Assembly (NCBI GenBank): GCA_038503065.1
Contig: JBCAMK010000006.1
Coordinates: 558,001-622,000 of the forward strand
DNA length: 64,000 nt
Direction of reading: 5' to 3'
Source: Paragyromitra xinjiangensis
Lineage: Eukaryota; Ascomycota; Pezizomycetes; Pezizales; Discinaceae
Part shown: positions 44,642-55,610 of the stretch, piece after piece
Numbering within the stretch: position 1 is the first letter of the stretch
Layout: each line of letters begins with the position of its first letter
Notes under the pieces: model-generated
The model's database searches: none
Seen by the model: the letters and a program-made list of their open reading frames with translations, nothing else
Told to the model about the DNA's origin: nothing
Position numbers and translations under genes: made by a program

Positions 44642-45039
44642 GGCGAGGATGTTTAATACAAATACAATCAAGGGGGGGAAACAAGGGTGATGGGGCGAAA
44701 CAGGGGAGTGAAGGCAGTAATGCAAGGCTATGATGGTTGGTAGAAGAGGGAGAGGGATCGTAAGAAGAAAGGGGGATAGATAAAGGGGGATCCACGGTAC
44801 TGGGAGGCCTGAGACCCGCGGAGCTGGAAGGATCTGCGACGCTAGGCTCAAGTCGAATATCATGTCTTCTCACTCGAAAAAAACCTTCCTATTCCTCCCA
44901 ATAAATACAAATTTGCAGTACTCCGAGCCCGTCCCCATAGTAAAAGTAAACCCTCCGCCACATAATAAAGATAACCCATGGAAAAAACAGAAACGAAATA
45001 AAGAAAACCAAAAATATGGCCCCGATACTCGTGCCATAA

Positions 45040-45430
45040 CTATAGTAATATCCTGACAAAATAAGAAGGGAAACTGATACACGACGGCGCAACTCTGACA
45101 GAATAGGAGGTCTGACAAATATCGAGTCAGCCGCCTGTTTCGAGCTCATCGGGCTCCGGACAAAACTAGTAAGAAAACGAATACCCATATCCCCCCGATA
45201 CCCGTACCCGCAGCAGCACCCAGACAAAAGAAAAGAAAACCAATACCCTGTCCCCCGATACCCATCCCGTACCCATCCCGTACCCATCCCGTACCCATAG
45301 TAATACCCGAACAAAACAAGAAAGAAAACCAATACCCATATCCTAACCGGCGCAACTCTGACAGAATAGAAGTCTGACGAGTGCCGAGTCAGTCCTCTAT
45401 TTCGAGCTCATCTGGGCCCCCGCGTCCAAT
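45040..45430. repeat. Partial duplication of the helicase 3' end
   Basis: The stretch around 45083-45170 (CGGCGCAACTCTGACAGAATAG ... GAGCTCATCGGGC) repeats with changes at 45351-45420, where it covers the last codons of the helicase gene. It is probably a local tandem duplication. The spacer between holds CCCGTACCCATC repeats. Confidence 0.6.
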
Positions 45431-48400
45431 AATCTGGTCTCTTAAAACCGCTGGAGGTATCTTGCCGATCAACGTGTCAAAGACCTCGTCTGTGTCTGCT
45501 ATTCCCCCGAGGCTCTCCATAATTCCCCATGCATATAGCATAGGGCTCTGGCGCTCCCGCTGGGCCTTCTCGATCAATGTATCGATCGTTTGGAGATTAA
45601 CTAGACGCTCGGTGTTTTGCTCTTCCTTTTGCCCGATGCGGCGGACCCGACTCCATGCCTGATGCTCCGATGCATAGGAAAGACCTTGCTCTACCATGAT
45701 GGTATCCGAGCATTGATAGTGAAGATTGATGCCCTCGTTGCTGCAGAGATAGGAGAGGACCAGAACGTCGATGTCCTTGGTTTTATTGAATGAATCCTTT
45801 ATTTTGTCACGATTCTTATTGCTTAGACCACTGTAGACAGCGAAGCAGGTAATCCCGAGCAGTCGAACGTACTAGTTTTATGTTAGAACATGATCGAGCG
45901 ATTAAGAGATCAAGTGGGGCCGACGCCGACGCCAACACTGACGCTGACGCCAACACTGACACTGACGCTGACGCCAACACTGACACTGACACTGACACTG
46001 ACACTGACACTGACACTGACACTGACAGAAGGCTACTTACTTCTTGAATTAGCCATTGCGACAGAGGCCAATAGACCCACAATATAACCTTCTTCCCGCC
46101 CAAAGTGACCAATTCGTGCAATCGATCTTTGAGTCGACCCAATTTTGGACTGCAGAATTCCATTGCCCGGACCATATCCTCATCGCTCATGTTGGCCATA
46201 GATTCCGGGTAGAAATCTGTTCCCCTGTCCGGCATTTGCTCGCGGAACTTCGTCAGCAGAGATTTCACCTTCAAACGGTGTGGACGGCCTTCATCCGCCC
46301 GGTCCTTGCTGAATAAGTTCTCCGTGGAAAACTCCTCGGCAAAGGAAGCATAGGCAAGCAAAGGGGACAATGAAACCAAACGAATATAACGCCAACGGGG
46401 GCCAAATTTATGGCCTGGAATTGGCGCTTGCTGCCCTTCTGCTATTGACCTGCCAAAAGAAGCGCGTATTTGGGCATAATTGTCGACTAGGAAGGAATAA
46501 ACATCCTTGGATCCGTCATCTGCGAACTGCAGGCGAGTGGTGACAGTCTTCATGACGGGTATATCGATAATCGGCTTACCCACCCGAAACGGAATCCTGC
46601 TGACCATCGAGCGGCGGAGTATCAGAGTACGCAAAATCTCTTGCGCATATCCTCCCACTATCCGCAGGGAGTCTGACAAATGTTGCCGCTGGCTCGGGGT
46701 GATCATTCCTGTGCGCTGGAGGTGCTGCAACTTCGATGCATTATTGAGATTGCCCCAGATAAAGGCGTTCAGGCTTTTGTTGTGCAGTGGACATAAGAGC
46801 CATGTGCCTTATAATCCCGGAACGGATCTGCGACAGGAGTAAAGGCTGCATCCAGATTATTTCCGTCCTCGCCATTTGGGTCGATCAGGGTTTTGGAACC
46901 ACGCTCCTAACTCGATGTCGTGTTTATTGGCAAACGTATCTGGGGGCAGGTTGTCCGATAGCCACTCAGGCCGTTGTAGGAACCGACATACCCACCGGAG
47001 GTCTGACATGGTACTTACTAGAGGGGTGGCCGTTAACATCCATTTGGCCTCTGGATTTAGCGAGTCCAAATTTTTTGCCCACATTGCCATGGCATTGTTT
47101 GGGTCGCTGCGGGAAAGTAATCCTGTGGTGGGGCTAATGACGCCTGCTGGGGGGGCGCCGGACACTCGGAAGCGATGAGCTTCGTCGAGTACTAAACGCT
47201 TTGAAGAAGCAAGTCTTCAGTACCCCAAAATCTTCGGCCCCGGAAGTCCTTGGTGTTCCAACGTTTCATCAACGTTTCCTTTGTGGTAATGATGACATGG
47301 CGCCACGGGAATTTGCTGGCAGAGTTGATTTGGTGCCAAGCCCTCCTATCGAAAAAAGTGTTGCCGTAGTGGAGAATCGGAGTGAGTAGAGTGTTGCTAC
47401 GAATTGCCTCTTGCCATTCCGAAATCATTGGAACCGGACTAAAGATCACAAACGTCAGAGTCAGTACTGACAGTGTCAGAGTGAGTGTCAGAGTTATTGG
47501 TACCAGATTATCAACGTCGGTCCCATGAAGATCTTATCCGGGTTCCGGGGCTTCATATCTCCCTCCTTGAGTGTCCCTTCCCTTTTGGATCGTTCGTAGG
47601 TCCCGAGAGCCTGCTGGTAGAATTCCGTAGTCAAGTTTTGCTGGACCCGACGTGCTTCGTACTCATGAGCTTGAATACACAGTAGTCCCAGCAGTGTCAT
47701 TGTCTGGTTGGTCCGAGTCAGGAATAAGAAATAATATCAGAGTGATGTGGAACGGTTTGATTGAACACTTACTTTACCCGTGCCACAGTCATCAGCGAGG
47801 AGTCCCCCATATGCTAAACCCTCTTCCTTTTCCTTCATCCAATTGATGCCGATTATCTGGTGGTCCATAAATTTGAATGGAGGTTTGATCAATGGAAAAG
47901 CCCGTGTCGCCGGGTCTATGCCCAAGGCAGTGAACGACTCTTGGAGATTCTCCCTTTGGAAGATCTCGTTATCCAGGATTCTGTGCAACCTAAATTAAAC
48001 GCCGACTGTCAGAGTGTACTGTCAGAGTGGGTTGTCAGAGCATGACTCGTACCATTCAACACTAGCTGTATCTCCTTCGGCGTCATCGGGCCCTTCCTTC
48101 CGAGAATCATCTCCAGTCTCACCAAGAACTATTTTATCGAATGGAGCCCCGGCAATTAGATCAAAGTCGGCATCTGTGTTGATCAGAACCTTCGGCCTGG
48201 GTTTAACCTGGCTGTCAGGCCCGCCCCGGCCAATGCCGGTGAGACGCCGCGTGGGTTTCACTATTTCACCGATATCTGGTTCCGACTGCGAACTGGCCGA
48301 ATCTTCGCTGCTATCCGCCGGTGGGTTATCCCCCCTCCCCCCCCTCCCCCTTCCTCCCCCTTCCTCCTTCCCTTCCTCCCCCCCCCTCCCCTCCTTCTGC

Positions 48401-49982
48401 TTCCCCTTCCCTCCAGCTGCGCCCTGATCCTCCCCTCCCCTCCCTTCCTCCCTCTGCTTCCCCTTCCCTTCAGCTGCGCCCTGATCTTCTGTTTCATCCT
48501 CCATCGGGTCCTGCTCATCAATGGGTGTGGGTGTTCTAGCAGCCAGGCCTGATTGCCTAGCCGGGTTGCGCGCGGGGGATAGCGTCTCCTGGGGCCGGTC
48601 AGGCATTTCAACATCTTGATCTTCAGGAGCTTCGTTGCCAATGCGAAGGTTTGCCACTCTGCTGGTGGATCGCCGGAGGCTTTGGTCGGTCCTCTCCCTC
48701 TCCCTCTCCCTCTCCCTCTCCTCATTGTCTGCGGTATCGTTGTTTTCGTCCTGCGCTGCCGACTCTGACACTGACACATGGGGAGGTGCTGGGGCTGGAG
48801 CTGGAGCTTGTGGAGCGGTCGTGAGTGATACCATTAAGATCCCCATGCGGCTAGCATTGGATACAGCAAACTCCCAATCCGCCTCTGTAAGCTCATAATC
48901 GTCCAGATCAAACTTCGGTTGCGGTGATGGCGTGGTGCTGGCCAAGTACTGAGCGACTCGTAACCCAAGGAAAGATAGGCCATATTCGGTCTCTACCCAG
49001 CGCTCGAAGTCACCCCAGTACTGCAGGCGGCGTTGGATGTTTGCCTGAAACTTTAGGGCGCTCCTTTTCGGCACTTCCGGTGGGTGATTATCCCATACCA
49101 TTTGAAGATCGACTCGTTTCTCAATCGTGGGTTCCGGATCTCCACGGTCTTCCACTCGAATCCTGCTGCGTGGTGGGCTCCCAGAGTCTCGCTGGGATGG
49201 AGCTGTACGGGCTGCAGGGACGGCATCGCGCCTTGCCAAAGTTCGAGACCGAGAAGTACTCCTAGCACCAGTGCTTCTTCTAGCACCGACCTGGGTCGAA
49301 GGAGAGGCTTGAGAGGTAGAAGGGGCCCGGGTTGCTGGCCTTCTCGCACTTGAGGTGGCGGTCGAAGGAGTGGCAGACGAAGAAGAAGTGCCTGCGGTTG
49401 CTGATCGTCGAGATGCCCTTGGAGTAGTAGCTACAGAAGCCGGAGCTGGAGCCGCTGGCCGTCTCGGGGTGGCAGCCGGGGTGCCGCCACTGCGTACGGC
49501 CTGCCGAGCAGCACAGCCTAGAACCCGATGGGCATCGCGAATATCGTTGAGAACTACGGGGTCATTGGGACCAACAGCAAAAAAAACCCGAGCACCATCG
49601 ACTAGGCCCTCGAGTATGGTCATATATTCCTATTTATATCAAGAGATGTCAGAGTGTGCGATGTCAGAGATAACCGATGTCAGAGTACGTGATGTCAGAG
49701 TGGGTGTTTAGATTGATATACCTGAAGTTTTCCCACAGGTTGCTGGCCGGCGGGGACAATATTCCTTGTGGTAACTTGCGCTAGTGAAGGCGACTGAGCA
49801 GTGGCATACTTCGTCTTCCATGCTACTAGCTCTGAAACGGCATCGGTAACAGCATCTGAGCCGAGAAATTCCTGCGTCTCCGACTTGTCCAACTTAAAGG
49901 CAGTTCTCACATTTTCGACGGTATAATTAGATGCGGCTATCGGCCACTCTCGAATATTACCACCTGCTTGTGCCATTGTCAA
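45389..49982 (-). CDS. SNF2-family helicase/ATPase cargo gene of ME1 (multi-exon)
   Basis: The SNF2 motifs appear in order: HQIIGINWMKEKEEG (Q-like), GGLLADDCGTGK|TMTLLGLL (motif I, across an intron), TLIICPVPMISEW (Ia), LVLDEAHRFR (II, DEAH), WMLTATPLVS (III), and in the C-terminal lobe GITCFAVYSG, VLVLSYLCSNEGINLHYQ and WSRVRRIGQ (V/VI). The long N-terminal part (48022-49629) is disordered and rich in Ser/Thr/Arg/Glu. Introns 49630-49721, 47990-48052, 47704-47772 and about 47437-47511 keep phase, and all but the 47704 one are packed with CTCTGAC words. Frame changes near 47205 and 46800 are either breaks or unresolved introns. SNF2 proteins remodel chromatin using ATP. As transposon cargo it could open chromatin at donor or target sites; that is inference. 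Confidence 0.75.
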
Positions 49983-50470
49983 GTCGCTATCAGAGTAGGT
50001 ATGCTAGTGCTGTCAAAGAAGTCGCTTGGGTGGAGGACTCGGATAGGCGAGTATAGACTTGCAGCTAGCCGGGCGAGCGGTCTCTTTATATACATAGCGG
50101 GGTATAGTCCTCTGACGTTGATTGTTCGATGTCTCTGATGCCCAAATGCTGCTTCCCGAGATTGCAAGGGTGGTGGTGGTTGTGGTGGTGGTGGTAGTGG
50201 TGGTGGTAGTGATGGCGAGGCGGAAGCGGAGGTTGAGGTTGCTGTGTTTGTTCAATGACGTTGGCGGCTGGTCTAGCCAGGTTAGGTGCTTCCGGCTGCA
50301 GCCTCGTTTCCCGATTCGGCTTATCCCTTTAACAAGCAAACAAAGGCAGTCAACAGCCACCAACGAATCTGACCTACAATCCAGCTTATATACGTCCGCC
50401 CAGATCTCACCACGTCAGAGTTAGAGTCGGTTGGTGTCAGTGTCAGTGTCAGTGTCAGAGCTAGAACCCT
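49983..50470. promoter_or_regulatory. Divergent promoter region between helicase and transposase of ME1
   Basis: The two genes point away from each other across about 490 bp. It contains a (GGTGGT)n microsatellite (50170-50213) and a cluster TCAGAGTTAGAGTCGG with repeated GTGTCA (50416-50460). The ME1 motif next to both starts suggests binding sites for a regulator or the transposase; that is inference. Confidence 0.5.
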
Positions 50471-53392
50471 TTGTTTTTGCTTCGTTTGTTTGATTGTCTA
50501 ACTTCAAGCAGCGATCCCGCCGCCCTTTCAATGCCCTCTGGACTGGATTTTCTTTGTGGAATCTGCGGAAAGTCCTTTGTTAGCCCAGGTGGCTTGACTG
50601 TCCATCATCGTCGAACTCACAATAAGCAGTCCCGAGATCGTGTAAGGTTCGATGAAGACGACGCGGACAATAGCTGTCCCGGACAGGAGGAGGAGGAGGA
50701 GGAGGAGGGTGCGCCCCGAAGACCAGATACTTTTCCTGATGCGGGCATCGCTCTACCATGCCCACCAGTAACTCATCCATGTGATAGCCCCGATTGGCAT
50801 CCTTTGTTTCCTTTCGAATCAAAGTTACAATGGGACTTCTGCCGTACCCATGTAGAGGAGAATACGGGAAAGGCCGCCCTGGATCGTATGATACGTCGTG
50901 GAATATTCAATGATAAGATCAATATTAAAAGTGCCGATCATTTCCGCGAGTTGATACATGCTATGGATGACGGACTTGACTGCGAATGGATGGAGGGTAC
51001 GGTTAATATCGAAGGTGAAGAGGTGGAATACTGGTATCGAGATCCAATGGCAATCCTAAGATATCTTTTCGGCCACCTACCTTTCAAAGACCACTTGACT
51101 TATTCTCCGATAAAGGATTATGGTTCCGACGGCAAACGATTATATTCTGAGATGTGGACAGGCAACTGGTGGTGGCGGCAACAGGTAAAAGCCCTTCTAG
51201 TCTCGGCTCCCTGACTCTGACACTGACACTGACACTGACACTGACACTGACACCGATGTTTATATTGACTTCGAACTAGGAGAACGCTCCCAAGGGGGCA
51301 ACGATTGCACCGATTATTATCGGTAGCGACAAAACAATGCTATCCACATTGAGCGGTGATAAGAGTGCATGGCCAGTATATATGTGGGGTGGAAACGTCG
51401 CGAAAAGAAACGACGAGCCGTCAGAATGAATGGGTTGGTCTTGCTTGGAATCCTCCCTAAAATCCCAAAGAACCCAGCAAGAGAAACGACGAGAAAGACC
51501 TTTCACGAGGCAATCCGGCAGATGTTGCGCCCTTTTGAATCCACAGGCCAGGAAGGGGCAGATGTCGTTTGTGCAGACGGATATACAAGGAAAGTCTTTC
51601 CCCGCATCGCGACATGGATAGCCGATTACCCAGAAATGGTCACTCTGACATTGGTAAAGTCTATGTGGTGCCCTAGGTGCGAATGCACCCCCGACAACTT
51701 AAGTACTCTGACTGGGGTCCCGCCTACCCCCAGGGATCCCACCCGCTATGCTCTAATGTCGACAGCGGAGCTCGAAGCCGTAGGGCAGTGGAGATTTGAT
51801 TTCGAAAACTTTGCCGCCCACCACGTTCACTGCAATATCTATCATGCAATCAATCCAGACCGGCTTCATCAATTACTCAAGGGCGTCCTGAAGGACCATA
51901 CATGGAAGTGGGTATGTACATATCTCGTACAGGAGCATGGACCACACGTCATCGCGGAGATTGATCAGCGGTTCGCAGAGATACCCCTGTTTAGTGATCT
52001 GAAGAACTTCGGTCACAAATTTTCCCAGATTTCTCAGTGGACGGGGCAGAATACAAGCACATGCTGAAGGTGTGGATCGGGGTCTTAGCACCATTTTTTA
52101 AAAGACGACCGGAGCACTTGAGATGTCTGAAACATCTTACTGAATTCATTATGTTTGCCGGCTATCACTCCCATACAGAGAACACCCTGGAAATGATGGA
52201 TAAAGCAATGGCGGGCTACGAGTCTCTTTTGGGGAACTTCGTGGAATCCAGGGACTCTGGAAACTTTGACCGCATACCAAAGCTTCACATGATGCGCCAT
52301 TACACCGAGAGTATACGCGACTTCGGATCATGTGACAACTCTGACACAGAGCAAAGTGAAGCCGCGCATTCCTGGATGATCAAAGAGGCCTATCGATCAA
52401 CGAACAAGGTAAAGCCGCTTTTGCAAATGCTAAGATGGGAGGATAGATTGTTCAAACTTAAAGCACGAACCGCGCTGCTGCAACATCTGATAAAGACCGG
52501 CTCACGATGGGCAACAGTCTGTTTATCTCTTGTGGATGAGTTACGAGTCGGTCGGAAAGAAAGGAAAACTGTCATAAGTGGGCATATTCCCAAGCAAGTT
52601 TTGATGGGAAAACTGCAGCTACCGCGCCACATCAACGTGTCAGCGTCAGAGTTGACGCCCACGTCAGAGCTGGCCCCCACGCCAGAGCCGCCCCCCACGT
52701 CAGAGCTGGCGCCCACGTCAGAGTTGGCGCCCACGTCAGAGTTGGCGTCCGCGTCAGAGTTGCTGAAGCTTGTACGGGATTATCTCTTTACAATCCAATC
52801 CGGGGCGAACACTAGTTATCATTTGACACAATATCGAAGCAGTATCCCCTGGATTGCAGCACAAAAGGTTACGATGGGCACAGGAGTGGTGGCCAGCTTC
52901 CCTTCTCACAACGACCCCGAGGAATTCTGCACAGAATTTGCGCGATGTGTGACCGATTGGAGGGGAGATGGCTCCCGGTACGACCACGTCCTCATTCAAA
53001 CAGAGCCTGGGGTTAGTGGGCCTAACCAGAGCTACTTCAATGAGACTGGCTTGAAGCCGGCAGAGCTCATTTGTGTTTTCACCTTCATCGACAAGGTCCC
53101 CGATGGAAATAAAGACAACGGTCGTCCAAAGTTTCGCAAAATAGGCCACGAACTGGCGTTGGTGGAATATCTGACTGTGATGAATGCCGGTAGGCCTAAC
53201 CCAAACAGCGGCATGATAGAAGTCCGTAAACAATCGGAGCTATCGGATACCGGAGTCACGACAAAGCGGAGAATTATTCCAGTGAGCCGTATATCCCGTG
53301 CTGTTCACCTCATCGCTGCAGAAGCAGGCAAAAAAGGGCGATATTTCATCAACAACTACATCGATCTAGAGATGTTTAACACGGTTTATTAG
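50471..53392 (+). pseudogene. Plavaka-type transposase gene of ME1, with two apparent frame breaks
   Basis: The likely start is Met at 50531 (MPSGLDFLCGICGKSF, C2H2 finger CGIC...H...H). Then follow EYWYRDPMAILRYLFG, DGKRLYSEMWTGNWWWRQQ, an intron at 51185-51279 (95 nt, with a CTGACA repeat inside), ENAPKGATIAPIIIGSDKT, SGDKSAWPVYM, ADGYTRKVFPRIATWIADYP, INPDRLHQLLKGVLKDHTW, KLHMMRHYTESIRDFG, DTEQSEAAHSWMIKEAYRST, and the end YFINNYIDLEMFNTVY. The order equals that of ME2. One-base shifts are needed at about 51410 (after GGNVAKR) and about 52040 (at WTG|AEYKHM), so this copy is probably dead unless these are sequence errors. Residues 200-239 of the last block carry a (PTSELA)n repeat coded by GTCAGAG words. 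Confidence 0.8.
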
Positions 53393-53401
53393 GCAAGGTC
53401 G

Positions 53402-53490
53402 GCATTAGAGGGTCGGTGTCAGAGGGTCGGTGTCAGAGTGTTGGTGTCAGAGTTGGTGTCAGAGTGTTGGTGTCAGAGGCGAAGTCCGAG
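53402..53490 (+). repeat. GTCAGAGT motif cluster after the transposase
   Basis: Five or six copies of GGTGTCAGAG(T/G) in under 90 bp follow the transposase stop. It directly precedes the ubiquitin-fragment array. Confidence 0.85.
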
Positions 53491-54360
53491 TGTGTCGAGA
53501 TTGAGGACAACAAAGAGGGAATTCCTCCAGACCAGCAGCGTCTCATTTTCGACGGCAAGCTAGGCTACTCAGAAGGAGTCGACTTTGCACTTGGTCCTTA
53601 GTCTTCGTGGTGGTTCCCAGTAGATCGGATGGCAACTGCAGGACGCGATTACGGGAAATGTTTTCATATTCATGTTGGATGAGAACAAGGAAGGCATTCC
53701 TCCAGACCAGCAGCGTCCCATTTTCGACGGCAAGCTAGGCTACTCAGAAGGAGTCGACTTTGCACTTGGTCCTTAGCCTTCGTGGTGGTTCCCAGTAGAT
53801 CGGATGGCACTGCAGGACGCGATTATGGGAAATGTTTTCATATTCATGTTGGATGAGAACAAGGAAGGCATTCCCCCAGACCAGCAGCGTCTCATTTTCG
53901 ACGGCAAGCTAGGCTACTCAGAAGGAGTCGACTTTGCACTTGGTCCTTAGTCTTCGTGGCGGTTCCCAGTAGATCAGATGGCAACCGCAGGACGCGATTA
54001 CGGGAAATGTTTTCATATTCATGTTGGATGAGAACAAGGAAGGCATTCCTCCAGACCAGCAGCGTCTCATTTTCGACGGCAAGCTAGGCTACTCAGAAGG
54101 AGTCGACTTTGCACTTGGTCCTCAGTCTTCGTGGCGGTTCCTAGTAGATTAGATGGCACTGCAGGACGCGATTACGGGAAATGTTTTCATATTCATGTTG
54201 GATGAGAACAAGGAAGGCATTCCTCCAGACCAGCAGCGTCTCATTTTCGACGGCAAGCTAGGCCACCCAGAAGGAGTCGACTTTGCACTTGGTCCTTAGT
54301 CTTCGTGGCGGTTCCCAGTAGATCAGATGGCAACCGCAGGACGTTATTACAGGGAATTTT
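53491..54360 (+). repeat. Five 174-bp tandem repeats carrying a ubiquitin fragment
   Basis: The word CCAGACCAGCAGCG recurs at 53528, 53702, 53876, 54051 and 54225, an even 174-175 bp period. Each unit translates to NKEGIPPDQQR(L/P)IFDGK, which matches ubiquitin residues from about Lys29 to Lys48 (known: DKEGIPPDQQRLIFAGK). After that the frame reads LGYSEGVDFALGP and a stop, which is not ubiquitin. Only a piece of ubiquitin is present, so no unit can code for working ubiquitin, and it lacks the C-terminal GG. It is best read as a captured host-gene fragment that became a tandem array near the right end of ME1. Confidence 0.85.
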
Positions 54361-54429
54361 TTCATATTCATGTTGGATTAGGATAGGTCTTTAGCTAGTA
54401 CTTGGGGTGTTTCTGTTTCTTGTGGCATA

Positions 54430-54840
54430 CTGGTAGCGAACATAGCGAAAGCACGTCTAGTAGCGAATCAAAGGACTTAAACTAGCAAACATAGCGAAAG
54501 CACGTAAAATAGTAGGCATGTCAGAGTTAGTGGTAGCAAAATGGTAGACATGTCAGAGTTAGCAGTAGAGTGCACGGATATTAGCGAGCATAGTAAAAGC
54601 CCGCGGTAGCAAAGGTAGCAAAATGGTAGACATGTCAGAGTTAGCGGTAGAGTGCACGGATATTAGCGAGCATGGTGAAAGCCCGCGGTAGCAAAGGTAG
54701 CAAAATGGTAGACATGTCAGAGTTGCACAGATATTAGCAAGCCCGGTGAAAGCCCATGGTAGCAATGGTAGCAAAATGGTGGGCACGTCAGAGTGGGTGG
54801 TAGAGTGCACGGATATTGGCGGGCATCGCGAAAGACCATG
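54430..54840 (+). repeat. Tandem repeat, about 82 bp x 4, right subterminal region of ME1
   Basis: GCACGGATATTAGCGAGCAT-type starts lie at 54572, 54654, 54725 and 54807. Units hold GTCAGAGT and GGTAGCAAAATGGTAG words. The array lies 200-600 bp from the right terminal inverted repeat, as a mirror of the left tandem at 42265. Confidence 0.85.
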
Positions 54841-55045
54841 AAAGGAGAGCTAACACACAAAGCCTCCCGAAAGTATACGGGAAGGCTACGAGATTGCTCG
54901 CTAAAGGCGCCATGCGCTTTGAGAGACTACCAAAAGCACGGATATGCTATGGGAGGCGTGTGGTAGGACCCATATGTTAGGCGAGGCTACCGGAAATTGC
55001 TAAATTTTACCGCGGCCTACGACTTTTTTGGGGCTTTTCGCGACG

Positions 55046-55610
55046 TAGCAGATCTCCAATGACATCAAATACATAGAAATACAGTTGAGTTCCTAATCCA
55101 CCTGTGCATGCTCTATCAGCTATGGCTGATAGGTGGCGCAACTGGGAGAACTATTCTAGCGGACACCTGATGCAACTATGGACTGATCAGCACCATGCAA
55201 GTAGTCCTGCAAGACTAGGTTGGTAGATTATAGAGTCCTGACTGGTAGAGCAGTACATGTGGAGCAGTTGCACATGAAGTGCAGAACTCCAGTGGAATGT
55301 GAGAGAACACTTCCAAAGGGACCTGCCCATGATCACTGACAGGATTCAGGGTAAACTGGATCCCCCATATGAGTAGAACTGAGTAGAGGCGGTGAGCATG
55401 CAGTACTACAAGTACTGGCAAGCCCCACCACCAGTTGCTCTTCTCCATCTTCAACCAGAGACCTAGTGACAAGAATTACTAAGTTCCACCCTGAAGATTA
55501 TTGAGTATACTGCATGAAAATACTTTAAGATCTCAGCCTGACTTTAGTATAAGCAACGGCTGTTTTCCTACCTAGCCTTAGCTGTTGTCTAGAGGACCAC
55601 CCCTGTTACA
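55046..55610 (+). mobile_element. Solo LTR R1c, missing its first 168 bp
   Basis: From the TA next to ME1 to the ACCCCTGTTACA end there are 565 bp, the same as in R1a/R1b counted from the same TA. The left 168 bp should lie on the other side of ME1 but are absent there. It is therefore cut by ME1 plus a later deletion or recombination. It abuts the gypsy element's leader. Confidence 0.85.

Larger units (their letters stand above)
41975..55045 (+). mobile_element. Giant Plavaka-type DNA transposon ME1, 13,071 bp, with cargo
   Basis: It has 13-bp perfect terminal inverted repeats CGTCGCGAAAAGC (41975-41987 and 55033-55045), flanked by TA on both sides. The right flank is R1 sequence starting exactly at TAGCAGATC. 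Cargo: a DUF6532-like gene and a SNF2 helicase gene on the minus strand, the transposase on the plus strand, and a ubiquitin-fragment tandem array. The word GTCAGAGT or its complement recurs from about 42300 to 54800 in introns, spacers and even exons. Large size, own motif set and different termini make it a separate subfamily from ME2. Confidence 0.85.

Noticed and set aside
53491..54360. A working polyubiquitin gene
   Set aside because: Each unit holds only about 20 residues of ubiquitin, then unrelated sequence and a stop. The N-terminal part and the C-terminal GG are absent.
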